From Sphingobacterium sp. LZ7M1 (GTDB lineage: Bacteria; Bacteroidota; Bacteroidia; Sphingobacteriales; Sphingobacteriaceae): a stretch of DNA of 64,000 nt. The stretch lies in assembly GCF_024296865.1 (NCBI RefSeq), contig NZ_CP101134.1, forward strand, positions 1,860,001 through 1,924,000, in the 5' to 3' direction. The position numbers were made by a program, and so were the translations under genes. A model generated the notes under the pieces. That model saw only the letters and a program-made list of their open reading frames with translations. It had not been told where the DNA came from and ran no database searches. This document shows positions 36,557-43,516 of the stretch, in pieces (the first letter of the stretch is position 1; every line of letters begins with the position of its first letter).

Positions 36557-37564
36557 CTAACACCCTTTCAATAGCATCAAGAGCTTTTTTTGGACAATTT
36601 TAACCTTCTCCTTCTTTGCAATTTTTGCATACCTCCTCATCCAGCCGTCAAGACTGCCCTCTTCAAACCTTTTTAAGATAACGGGACAGATGTAGTTTTT
36701 GCGTGCCACCGATGGTGTGTTTCCCAAAATGTGCGCGACGGAACTGACAAGTTCTCTGCAGCTTTTGTTTCGGTTCTTAGTGTTGCCGGGATAGGTTTCC
36801 AAAAGATGACCCAAAGCCAAAAAGCATGCGTTCCACGTTCTTATGGTTTTACTGGTAACATTCCCACCATATATTTCAGAAAGATAGCTGTTCAGATGGC
36901 AAGGCTTTATGGCTCTTTTAACATTCTGTTCGTCCAAGTATTGGAGAAACTGTTTTCCCGAGAGTTGCAATATCTTCTCAATCTTATCATACAGCCTTTT
37001 CTTACTAATTGCTTTCTCCTGCTTTACACCTTTTTTTCCCCTATATCTTAATATTACCTTTCCTTGCTGTAATTTAACATGTTTATTCTGGAGCGTGGTG
37101 AGACCAAAGGAACCATTGGAATTTCTATATATGGTATTTCCTGGACGTATGGATGTGTGCTGGATGATCATGATTGCCAGAGCACAGACATATCTCTGGT
37201 CACACAGGTCCCTTTTGATATCCTTCTCCAACTGTTTTTTCAATACTGGCAGGCTCTTTCCAAAGTGATATAGTCTGCTGAACTTATCCTGGTCCTGGAA
37301 AGCTGTCCAGCGGGGATGGTAGATATATTGCTTACGTAGCCTAATATCCAAGCCCGTGGCCTGGATGTGCCCATTTCTATTCGGGCATATCCATACATTG
37401 GTCCAATTTGGCGGAATTACCAAGGAATGGATCCGAGATAGGACCGATGGATCTACAATCCTAACTTTTTTTTGGTCGTAGTATTCAAATACCTCACCGT
37501 TTTGTATCCTAGAGATGCCCTTTGAATTGCAGTTTACATATTTAAAAGGTTTCTTTGCTTCCAT
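36557..37564 (-). CDS. DNA topoisomerase IB (poxvirus-type)
   Basis: This 335-residue protein matches the bacterial/poxviral type IB enzyme: an N-terminal domain (IPPNWTNVWICPNRNGHIQATG) and a catalytic domain with TSIRPGN, a Lys-rich strand (ILRYRGKKGVKQ), LNSYLSEIYGGNVTSKTIRTWNA and the nucleophile Tyr291 in VARKNYICP. It relaxes supercoils through a 3'-phosphotyrosine intermediate. The length is normal and the catalytic residues are present. Such genes in Bacteroidetes often travel with stress genes (YciF, KGG), as here. Confidence 0.9.
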   Translation of the reverse strand: MEAKKPFKYVNCNSKGISRIQNGEVFEYYDQKKVRIVDPSVLSRIHSLVIPPNWTNVWICPNRNGHIQATGLDIRLRKQYIYHPRWTAFQDQDKFSRLYHFGKSLPVLKKQLEKDIKRDLCDQRYVCALAIMIIQHTSIRPGNTIYRNSNGSFGLTTLQNKHVKLQQGKVILRYRGKKGVKQEKAISKKRLYDKIEKILQLSGKQFLQYLDEQNVKRAIKPCHLNSYLSEIYGGNVTSKTIRTWNACFLALGHLLETYPGNTKNRNKSCRELVSSVAHILGNTPSVARKNYICPVILKRFEEGSLDGWMRRYAKIAKKEKVKIVQKKLLMLLKGC

Positions 37565-37674
37565 ACCTTGTCATTGAATTATTCCTATACCCTTAATCTG
37601 TTTCGAATGTATTTTGTTTTAGCATATATAATTTAAAGATTAAATTATGCTAGAGCTGTGCTGTCGTCATTAAT

Positions 37675-37854
37675 TTAGTACGTCCTGTTCCCTTCCAGTG
37701 GGTGAAGTGCAGCTTTATTTTTATTTTTGCCCATTCCTGGTGTATTTTCAGGTGTAAGGTTCATTGCTTGATTCGTGAATGTCGATCCACCTTTCAGCGG
37801 GTATTTTCTCTCTTTTTCCGTCAGATATGTTGCATAGAACAGTTCGGGAATCAA
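37675..37854 (-). CDS. Possible small protein (up to 59 aa, TTG start)
   Basis: The minus strand has a 59-codon frame from a TTG at 37854, reading IPELFYATYLTEKERKYPL and ending KAALHPLEGNRTY. An internal ATG gives a 29-residue version starting MNLTPENTPGMG. The sequence is protein-like, but the lack of a strong start leaves doubt. Confidence 0.35.
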   Translation of the reverse strand: MIPELFYATYLTEKERKYPLKGGSTFTNQAMNLTPENTPGMGKNKNKAALHPLEGNRTY

Positions 37855-38002
37855 TTCGCTTGATAATTTTAAGATTAAAAATGATATTTCAGAATGTTAT
37901 AAATGGGGACATCGATCTAGGCGCTTATTTTCTTTTCTGCTTTGGCATTTTTTGGTTTAATGAAAATTGCGCGCAAGGCCTGTAAGATAGGATATTAAAT
38001 TA

Positions 38003-38029
38003 AAATGCCAACCTTCTAGGATGGCATTT
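38003..38029 (-). terminator. Terminator of the second YciF-like gene
   Basis: AAATGCCA (38003-38010) pairs with TGGCATTT (38022-38029), 27 nt beyond the stop at 38056 on the minus strand. Confidence 0.65.
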
Positions 38030-38055
38030 AAAAATACCTTTTTACTAGATATATA

Positions 38056-38598
38056 TTACTCGGCTTTTGAATTTAAGTTCGTATCCGCAATGGCGGTTAA
38101 TTTTTCATCGCACGACTTTTCTTCTTTTAATGTCTTCAAGAGCAACTTTACTGCATCCTTATGTTCAAGCGATTTTGCGAAAGCCGCCAGCGTGCCATAA
38201 GTTGCAATCTCATAATGCTCTACTTTTTGCGAAGCGGCGATTATTCCGGCATCCCGCACAGCCCCAGATTCTGTCTCTTCCATAATACCTTTAGCTTCTT
38301 CTAATAGCCCGGCCATAGCATCACATTTCTCTGCCTTCGCTTTAATTCCGATCGATTCAAAAACTTCTTCAAGTCTATTGACATGTTCCTTGGTCTCTTC
38401 AAGATGAGAAGATATTGCTGTTTTCAGTTCTTGAGACGTAGCATTTTTTTCCATTTTAGGTAATGCTTTTACCAATTCCCTCTCAGCCCAATAAATATCC
38501 TTTAGGCCGTCCTCAAACAGATCATTTAAATCTTTAGCCGCGCTTTGCTTTGCTTTAACTTTAGTTTCCTTAAGAGTAGATTTTGTTGTTGTTGCCAT
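38056..38598 (-). CDS. YciF/YciE-family ferritin-like protein (DUF892), second copy
   Basis: The ATG at 38598 gives a 180-residue protein starting MATTTKSTLKETKVKAKQS; the frame also opens at 38643, but that extension is not family-like. The DUF892 bundle is complete: LFEDGLKDIYWAERELVKA, SHLEETKEHVNRLEEVFE and AASQKVEHYEIATYGTL. It shares the KVEHYEIATYG helix with the copy at 35018. The Lys-rich N-terminal tail could bind DNA or polyanions. It stands alone with its own terminator. Confidence 0.88.
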   Translation of the reverse strand: MATTTKSTLKETKVKAKQSAAKDLNDLFEDGLKDIYWAERELVKALPKMEKNATSQELKTAISSHLEETKEHVNRLEEVFESIGIKAKAEKCDAMAGLLEEAKGIMEETESGAVRDAGIIAASQKVEHYEIATYGTLAAFAKSLEHKDAVKLLLKTLKEEKSCDEKLTAIADTNLNSKAE

Positions 38599-38816
38599 GA
38601 TAATATTGTTAAGTTTGATTGGGGAAAAACAAACTAAGCTCATAATTGTTCTGAATGTCGATATTTGTCCAAGCTTCTGTAGGGTTTAGATAAAAGTAAT
38701 GAAGATTTTATTCTGGAGATATAAATTTGGGCAGGAGATATTTTTATACAACATCAAACATATTTACCTCTAAACTGTTTATATTGGAAAGGTAAATTAA
38801 TAGTCCAAAAAAACCC

Positions 38817-38847
38817 ATGCCACCTATATCCCCACTATAGGTGGCAT
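38817..38847. terminator. Bidirectional terminator-like hairpin
   Basis: ATGCCACCTATA (38817-38828) and TATAGGTGGCAT (38836-38847) form a perfect 12-bp stem with A tract on the left and T tract on the right. No annotated gene ends here on either strand, so an unannotated transcript may do so. Confidence 0.7.
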
Positions 38848-39044
38848 ATTTTTTTTTAAATACGAGAAGGAGATAAAAAGAAGAGGATTGCGTAGAGTAG
38901 TCAGATCTGATTAGGTGTGTCTGACAGTCTCGAATGTGAACTGATTTTATAGTAATCAAAAGTAATTTGTATAGTGATCAATCAATAATTTTTTTTATTT
39001 TTAATAAAAAATCACCCCAAACATACGTAACATTTTTAGCGGAA

Positions 39045-39073
39045 AAAGGTCCTAAGTTTACTTTAGGACCTTT
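39045..39073 (-). terminator. Terminator of the first ECF sigma gene
   Basis: AAAGGTCCTAA (39045-39055) pairs with TTAGGACCTTT (39063-39073), just after the sigma gene stop on the minus strand, with A/T-rich flanks. Confidence 0.75.
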
Positions 39074-39086
39074 ACTTTATATTAAG

Positions 39087-39590
39087 TTAAGAAACTTTAT
39101 AGCTTTTAAGCTTTTCCTGCAACAGTTTTCTAGCTGTGTGTATTCGAGTTTTGACGGTACCTTCCGGAAGCCCTAAGTGTTCACCTATTTCGTAGTACTT
39201 ATAACCTTCAAAGAACATCATGAACGGTGTATAATACTTTTCATGTATTGACATTAGAACAGAATCAATATCTTCACCCAAAAAATTGTCTATACTTTTG
39301 TTTTGGCTCTGCTGCTTTGTGGGGTCAAGGGCTGAGAAGACTGTTGATATGTAAGTCCTTTCCACTCCATTTTTCCGGCACCTATTAATGAAAATATTCT
39401 TCATGATTGTATACATCCAGCCCAAAATATTTGTGCTTCTTTCAAATTTTTCTTGGTATCGAATGAACTTCATGAGGGTATCTTGGAGGAGATCCTCCGC
39501 ATCATCTTGGTCCTTGGTAAACTTGTTCGCATAGTGAAGCAATGTGTCCGAATGAACCAACACTTCATTTTTTATAAAATCATTGTTCAT
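39087..39590 (-). CDS. ECF sigma factor
   Basis: This 167-residue sigma-70-family protein has region 2 (KDQDDAEDLLQDTLMKFIRY, ILGWMYTIMKNIFINRCRK) and region 4 (MFFEGYKYYEIGEHLGLPEGTVKTRIHTARK). No anti-sigma gene is adjacent. A paralogue lies at 40930 with very similar regions, and both genes have the palindrome CTTTGCGCAAAG about 40 nt upstream. The clean frame and complete regions indicate a functional protein. Likely targets are unknown. Confidence 0.9.
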   Translation of the reverse strand: MNNDFIKNEVLVHSDTLLHYANKFTKDQDDAEDLLQDTLMKFIRYQEKFERSTNILGWMYTIMKNIFINRCRKNGVERTYISTVFSALDPTKQQSQNKSIDNFLGEDIDSVLMSIHEKYYTPFMMFFEGYKYYEIGEHLGLPEGTVKTRIHTARKLLQEKLKSYKVS

Positions 39591-39629
39591 TTTAAAAAGA
39601 GATTTAGTAGAAAACGGGTTTTAATTCAC

Positions 39630-39641
39630 CTTTGCGCAAAG
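39630..39641. promoter_or_regulatory. Palindrome CTTTGCGCAAAG upstream of the sigma gene
   Basis: A perfect 12-bp palindrome begins 39 nt upstream of the sigma start codon. The same 12 bp occur at 41478-41489 upstream of the paralogous sigma gene, suggesting a shared regulator or promoter element. Confidence 0.6.
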
Positions 39642-40023
39642 ATGGTTTAGATTGAAATTGGACCAGAAACAAACCTCGCGTTAAATCTCCGGTCCAATAA
39701 AAATCTTATGGTTGTATGTACATGGAATTGCAATGAGTGTGCCAAAGAAATTTCTGGGCAGTTTTTTTTATAGAACGGTGAAATCTCGCCATTGGGATTG
39801 AGACAATCACTAGCATATCAATATTAAAATAGGATATGCTCTTATATCTGCAGGAGGAATAAAAATTCATACTTCAGACCCAATAAATTTCTCTGAAAAA
39901 TCTTTTAAATATTTTATGTAATTCAAGACAAAATATTCGTTTTAACCCTAGAGACTCAAAACACTGGATCTATTAAAAAAACGTAATATTGTATTATCTA
40001 TCAATAATAAATGAAGCTTAACA
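39642..40023. other. Gene-free gap
   Basis: About 380 AT-rich bases between the divergent sigma gene and the Crp/Fnr pseudogene. No gene or strong repeat was seen. Confidence 0.4.
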
Positions 40024-40537
40024 ATGGTAAGTGATAAACTCCAAAATCTCTTTAATCAGCTTGAAGTTCCTGCCAAAACCATTCTTTTACAGGAAGGGGA
40101 AATCTCCAAAAATATGTTCTTTGTTAAGAAAGGATGTTTGCGGACCTGGGTCAATAATGATGGTAAGGATATTACCACCCAGTTTTTTTTGAAGGCGATA
40201 AAGTTTCGTCCATTGAAAGCTTCCGTGCTGATCTACCGAGCCTCTATAGCATAGAAAGCCTAGAGTCCTGCATTCTGCTGACGCTTTCACAAAAGGATTT
40301 TTTGGATGGGTTAAAAAGTTTCACCGAAATCAAAGAAGAAATACAGGAGCATCTATTCAAACGACTTTTACAATCTCAAAAAACTTTCTATTCCTACCTT
40401 AAAAACGTCCTCAGCAGCGCTACAGAGAGTTGATCGAAGAATATCCCCATATTATCCAATGTGTTCCGCAGCATTACGTCGCATCTTATCTTGGAATTAC
40501 TTCGGTTTCTTTAAGCAGAATACGAAACAGACGATGA
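40024..40537 (+). pseudogene. Crp/Fnr-family regulator gene with two frameshifts
   Basis: The first frame reads a cyclic-nucleotide-binding-like start (KTILLQEGEISKNMFFVKKG). It breaks in a run of eight T (40183-40190), where one more T would restore EGDKVSSIESFRADLPSLYS. The second frame ends near 40430, and a third continues as RYRELIEEYPHIIQCVPQHY, then YLGITSVSLSRIRNRR, a Crp helix-turn-helix ending at TGA 40535. About 171 residues would be encoded if intact. Regulators of this type are common next to redox genes in Bacteroidetes. Confidence 0.75.
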
Positions 40538-40818
40538 ACCATTTCTCCTTTTGAGTTTTTAAAGGATTGTTGGCAGCATGATGATAGAAAAACTCCTCCA
40601 TGGAAAGGTCACTATACCTGATCACATATACCAGAGGATCATAAATTAAAATATTTTGATCAACAAGAATTTCATGGGTCAGCTATGTGCACATTGAATG
40701 TAATTGCTTAATGGAATTCATAGGTCCCCTCCTTTGCACGAGAAGTAAAGATACTATCATTGGGGGCTTTAATTTTAGGGGGAATTTAAGAACGATAAAA
40801 ACGATTAATAATAATAAT

Positions 40819-40893
40819 ATGGCTTCGGGGTCAGCTTTGCTTGATTACCATTACCCGCACCATATAACAGAACAACAGAACCAGAGGGCCTGA
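40819..40893 (+). CDS. Possible short peptide (24 aa) followed by a strong terminator
   Basis: An ATG at 40819 opens 24 codons (MASGSALLDYHYPHHITEQQ, NQRA), and the terminator hairpin overlaps its 3' end. An in-frame ATG at 40687 gives 68 residues. The isolated transcript ending at 40918 makes a peptide or small RNA plausible. No family is known. Confidence 0.25.
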   Translation: MASGSALLDYHYPHHITEQQNQRA

Positions 40894-40918
40894 TTTAATT
40901 ACCCCTGGTTCTGTTTTT
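40875..40918 (+). terminator. Strong plus-strand intrinsic terminator
   Basis: ACAGAACCAG (40875-40884) and CTGGTTCTGT (40905-40914) form a 10-bp stem extended by GGG/CCC past a bulged A, then TTTT. It ends a short plus-strand transcript and faces the sigma gene at 40930. Confidence 0.8.
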
Positions 40919-40929
40919 ATAGTTTTTCC

Positions 40930-41433
40930 CTAATCATGTCTATAGTTACGTAGCTTTTTCTGGAGGATTCTCCTGGCCGTATGAATTCGGGTCTTTACCG
41001 TTCCTTCAGGTACCCCTAGATATTCAGCTATTTCATAATATTTGAACCCTTCATAATACATCATGAATGCATTATAGTATATTTCAGGAATTGTTTTCAT
41101 GACGGTGTTTATTTCTTCACTCATTAAATTGCCTTCCGCTCTATCTCTACTGATCCGACTTTCAATATCCTTGGAATCCGTAATCCCATTTATATACTTG
41201 AGCTGATGAACTCTTCTTCGGCAATCATTAATAAATGTATTTCTCATAATAATATAGATCCACCCCAATAGGTTGGTTCCAGTAACGTATTTCTTCTGAT
41301 ACTTCAGCACCTTGATCAATGTGTTCTGAAGAAGGTCTTCGGCATCATTATGATCCTGAATGAATTTATTGGCGTATTGCAAAAGTGTTGGTGTATGCAC
41401 CAATACCTCTTCTTTTATAAATGTATAATTCAT
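40930..41433 (-). CDS. ECF sigma factor, paralogue of the one at 39087
   Basis: This 167-residue protein has sigma regions 2 (QDHNDAEDLLQNTLIKVLKY, NLLGWIYIIMRNTFINDCRR) and 4 (MMYYEGFKYYEIAEYLGVPEGTVKTRIHTAR). It aligns end to end with the sigma factor at 39087, differing mainly in the linker. No anti-sigma gene is adjacent. The palindrome CTTTGCGCAAAG lies 44 nt upstream. The pair flanks the Crp/Fnr pseudogene, suggesting duplication of a sigma gene. Confidence 0.9.
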   Translation of the reverse strand: MNYTFIKEEVLVHTPTLLQYANKFIQDHNDAEDLLQNTLIKVLKYQKKYVTGTNLLGWIYIIMRNTFINDCRRRVHQLKYINGITDSKDIESRISRDRAEGNLMSEEINTVMKTIPEIYYNAFMMYYEGFKYYEIAEYLGVPEGTVKTRIHTARRILQKKLRNYRHD

Positions 41434-41477
41434 CTTTAATAGGGCTTTTGTGAATAAATATTACTATTTAATTAACC

Positions 41478-41489
41478 CTTTGCGCAAAG
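41478..41489. promoter_or_regulatory. Second CTTTGCGCAAAG palindrome
   Basis: An identical 12-bp palindrome to that at 39630-39641, 44 nt upstream of the paralogous sigma start. On the minus strand it is followed about 20 nt later by a TA-rich stretch, so it may overlap the -33 region. Confidence 0.6.
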
Positions 41490-41750
41490 GAAGATGTTTG
41501 ATATAGTCTATCTGTGCACCCCGCGTGTGGATAGGTTATATCTATATGTTAAGGTTGTATAATCGACAATATTCAATACCCGTGCCAATTAAATCCTCAT
41601 CAATCTATCCCTGATAAAAAGTATTTTACAGTTACTGGTATGCAACTAACAGCTAAATTGTGTTTTTTTAAGAATTTCCAAAATAGCGGACTGTTTAATT
41701 TAATAGACACATAGTTTATTGATTTAATACATGTAGTGGTTTAGCTACAA
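41490..41750. other. Gene-free gap before the helicase remnant
   Basis: No trace of the missing upstream part of the UvrD-like gene was found here; the sequence is AT-rich and stop-rich in all frames. Confidence 0.4.
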
Positions 41751-42017
41751 ATGGGTCTTCGTATAGATGATGAAAGGTCTCCGAGTAAAACAATTCATAA
41801 ATCCAAAGGTGACGAATTCGATAATGTTCTGGTAGTACTGAGGACAGAAGAACACTGTGATTTTTTAGTTAATCAATCCTTAGCTACTGAGGAACATAGA
41901 ATTTTCTACGTAGCAGTAAGTCGTGCGAGAGAAAGATTATTTATATCCGTTCCCACCTTGGCACCTGTAAAACTGCAAAGAATTGAACATCTTTTTGATG
42001 TGAACCATCTTAAATAA
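41751..42017 (+). pseudogene. C-terminal remnant of a UvrD-like helicase
   Basis: The 88-residue ORF reads KTIHKSKGDEFDNVLVVL and later EEHRIFYVAVSRARERLFIS, which are superfamily-1 helicase motifs V and VI with the C-terminal tail. Walker A, motifs I to IV and about 400-500 residues are missing. This is what is left after a deletion. In Bacteroidetes such helicases often sit beside OLD-family nucleases in defence loci (Gabija-like), so this may be a defence remnant, by inference. Confidence 0.75.
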
Positions 42018-42147
42018 AAAAGAAAGGGAAACGCGTAAATAAATCAAAATAATGATTCTAGAAGTCAGTAAACCGAAGTTGGGCATACCCTACTTTTAAT
42101 CAATATTTTGTTATCCTAGAAATCAATATTTTTGTGATTGATTTCTG

Positions 42148-42375
42148 CTAGAAGTCAAAAAAATAGCTAATTGGAAGGTTAAGTTTATCTGCTAAATTCT
42201 TTATTGTTAGAATTGTTGAATTGGATTCACCTCTCTCAATTCTCCCCAACTGTCTTGTATCGATATTACAAAAAGAAGCAAATTCCTCCTGAGACATTTC
42301 TTTCGATTCTCTTATGGACCTAATATTTAGCCCAAATTGTTTTAAAAAATTTATATCTCTAATTTTTTCCGACAT
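42148..42375 (-). CDS. Xre-family helix-turn-helix repressor
   Basis: This 75-residue protein is a single Xre/Cro helix-turn-helix: FGLNIRSIRESKEMSQEEFA, IDTRQLGRIERGESNSTILT and LADKLNLPISYFFDF. It has no other domain. Palindromes with GACAT half-sites overlap its start codon (42371-42389) and lie in the divergent control region (42413-42426), so it is probably autoregulated and also controls the plus-strand transcript starting near 42448. Confidence 0.85.
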   Translation of the reverse strand: MSEKIRDINFLKQFGLNIRSIRESKEMSQEEFASFCNIDTRQLGRIERGESNSTILTIKNLADKLNLPISYFFDF

Positions 42376-42441
42376 TTAATACTAATGTCAAAAAATAAGT
42401 TAAAAATTATTAGGACATATATGTCCTTTTATTTATATTTG
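42371..42441 (+). promoter_or_regulatory. Xre operators and divergent promoter
   Basis: GACATT/AATGTC with a 7-nt spacer (42371-42389) and the perfect palindrome GGACATATATGTCC (42413-42426) share GACAT half-sites. TATATTTG at 42434-42441 is a perfect TAnnTTTG -7 element on the plus strand, with the palindrome just upstream of it. Binding there would block plus-strand transcription. Confidence 0.65.
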
Positions 42442-42447
42442 TATAAT

Positions 42448-42660
42448 CACACCATTATTTGGTGTATGTGCATTAGACTAAAAGAGTCTCGACAGCAAAT
42501 TCCGACAAATTGCAAACAGACGAGACGGTAGTGTAATGCCCAAGAATATTTTGTGTACCTTAGGTATTCACTATAGTTCTTGGGTTACTGCTGTAATTCC
42601 GCTCTGTTTGGCCGTCGGAAGCCTGCTGTACGGTTGGCAGTAACCCACACTATAGGTTCC
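42448..42660 (+). ncRNA. Candidate structured RNA
   Basis: Downstream of the Xre-controlled promoter come a hairpin ACACCA/TGGTGT (42449-42465), then GCATTA/TAATGC (42470-42539) enclosing GTCTCG/CGAGAC (42486-42526), then CCCAAGAA/TTCTTGGG (42539-42584) enclosing TACC/GGTA, then GGGTTACTGC/GCAGTAACCC (42582-42646) enclosing TTCCG/CGGAA. The last two stems compete for GGG at 42582-42584. CACTATAG occurs twice (42569 and 42649). No ORF explains this. It could be a trans-acting RNA or a regulatory leader of the 42851 operon. Confidence 0.5.
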
Positions 42661-42850
42661 TTTCATTTGAGACTCACTTTATAAACTAAAACAGTGAGTT
42701 ATGAAAAAACAATTCTTAAAAAACCTTATCAAATCGCCCGTTTGATTTTTGATTGGATTGATGTATCTACCAATTGGTGTTGATACTAATTTCTTAATCT
42801 CCACTTATTCATAGATTTTCTAATTCCCAAAAAATTAATATTCCTAAAAA
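42661..42850. other. Leader region before the TlpA-SusCD operon
   Basis: This holds ACTCAC/GTGAGT (about 42672-42699) and a 16-codon ORF at 42701 (MKKQFLKTLSNRPFDF) that might be a leader peptide. GAGACTC at 42669-42675 is complementary to GAGTCTC at 42484-42490 in the structured RNA. Confidence 0.35.
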
Positions 42851-43516
42851 ATGAAGAATTTTTATTGGGGCAGGAGAGAACTGTCCAAAAAAATCTATCG
42901 ATTAGAGCCTACTGCTTTAAATTTTCAAATATGTTCACTAAGAACATTCATTACCTTGGTCTTGGCATTCCAATTGTTGTTGTTTAGTAAATCAGTTCTG
43001 GCGCAGTCTCCGAATCCAGAGGCTGTTGCTGGCTCTGGGAACCCGCCAAGTACCGTAATTGTAGGACAAAAAGTACCCACCGACTTTTGGAATCAAAAGC
43101 ATACGATCTATGAAGATGGTAAAACACGGGTAATCACACTTAAAGAATTTAAAGGAAAAGTGTTGATATTGGACTTTTGGTCCGTGAGCTGTGGAAACTG
43201 CATTTTCCACCAAAAAGCGATTTCCTATTTTAAAGAAAAATTTCCAGAGCATCTCGAAGTAATCATGGTCAATCCGCTAAGAACGAAAGACAGTTTGAGC
43301 CATATCACCGCATTTGAAGATAAGTTTCGCCAAGAATATTTCCCTAATGGTTTTCGGAGCATTATCCTGGATAAGGAATTGACTAATCTATTTGCCGTTC
43401 GAGCTTTTCCTACCTATGTTTGGATTACGCCGGGAGGCATGGTGCAGACCATTACGTTCTGGAATTTTTTGAACAAGGATGCAGCAATGCCATTCCATAA
43501 AGGTAAGGGATTATGA
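42851..43516 (+). CDS. TlpA/thioredoxin-like exported protein
   Basis: This 221-residue protein has a long basic N-terminal region and a signal helix (about 33-52, LRTFITLVLAFQLLLFSKSV) cleaved near VLAQ. A thioredoxin-fold domain follows with the redox motif Cys114-Gly-Asn-Cys117 in SVSCGNCIFHQ and the cis-Pro segment RAFPTYVWI. It should be periplasmic or surface-exposed and could maintain thiols of exported proteins. It overlaps the SusC-like gene by 4 nt, so it is translationally coupled to a nutrient-uptake system. Confidence 0.8.
   Translation: MKNFYWGRRELSKKIYRLEPTALNFQICSLRTFITLVLAFQLLLFSKSVLAQSPNPEAVAGSGNPPSTVIVGQKVPTDFWNQKHTIYEDGKTRVITLKEFKGKVLILDFWSVSCGNCIFHQKAISYFKEKFPEHLEVIMVNPLRTKDSLSHITAFEDKFRQEYFPNGFRSIILDKELTNLFAVRAFPTYVWITPGGMVQTITFWNFLNKDAAMPFHKGKGL

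Noticed and set aside
37779..37985. 68-residue plus-strand ORF
   Set aside because: Opposite strand shows a better small ORF (37675-37854); the plus frame is rich in Phe/Ile/Leu with no start context.
42701..42748. 16-codon ORF as a gene
   Set aside because: It is too short to support by itself; noted only as a possible leader peptide.
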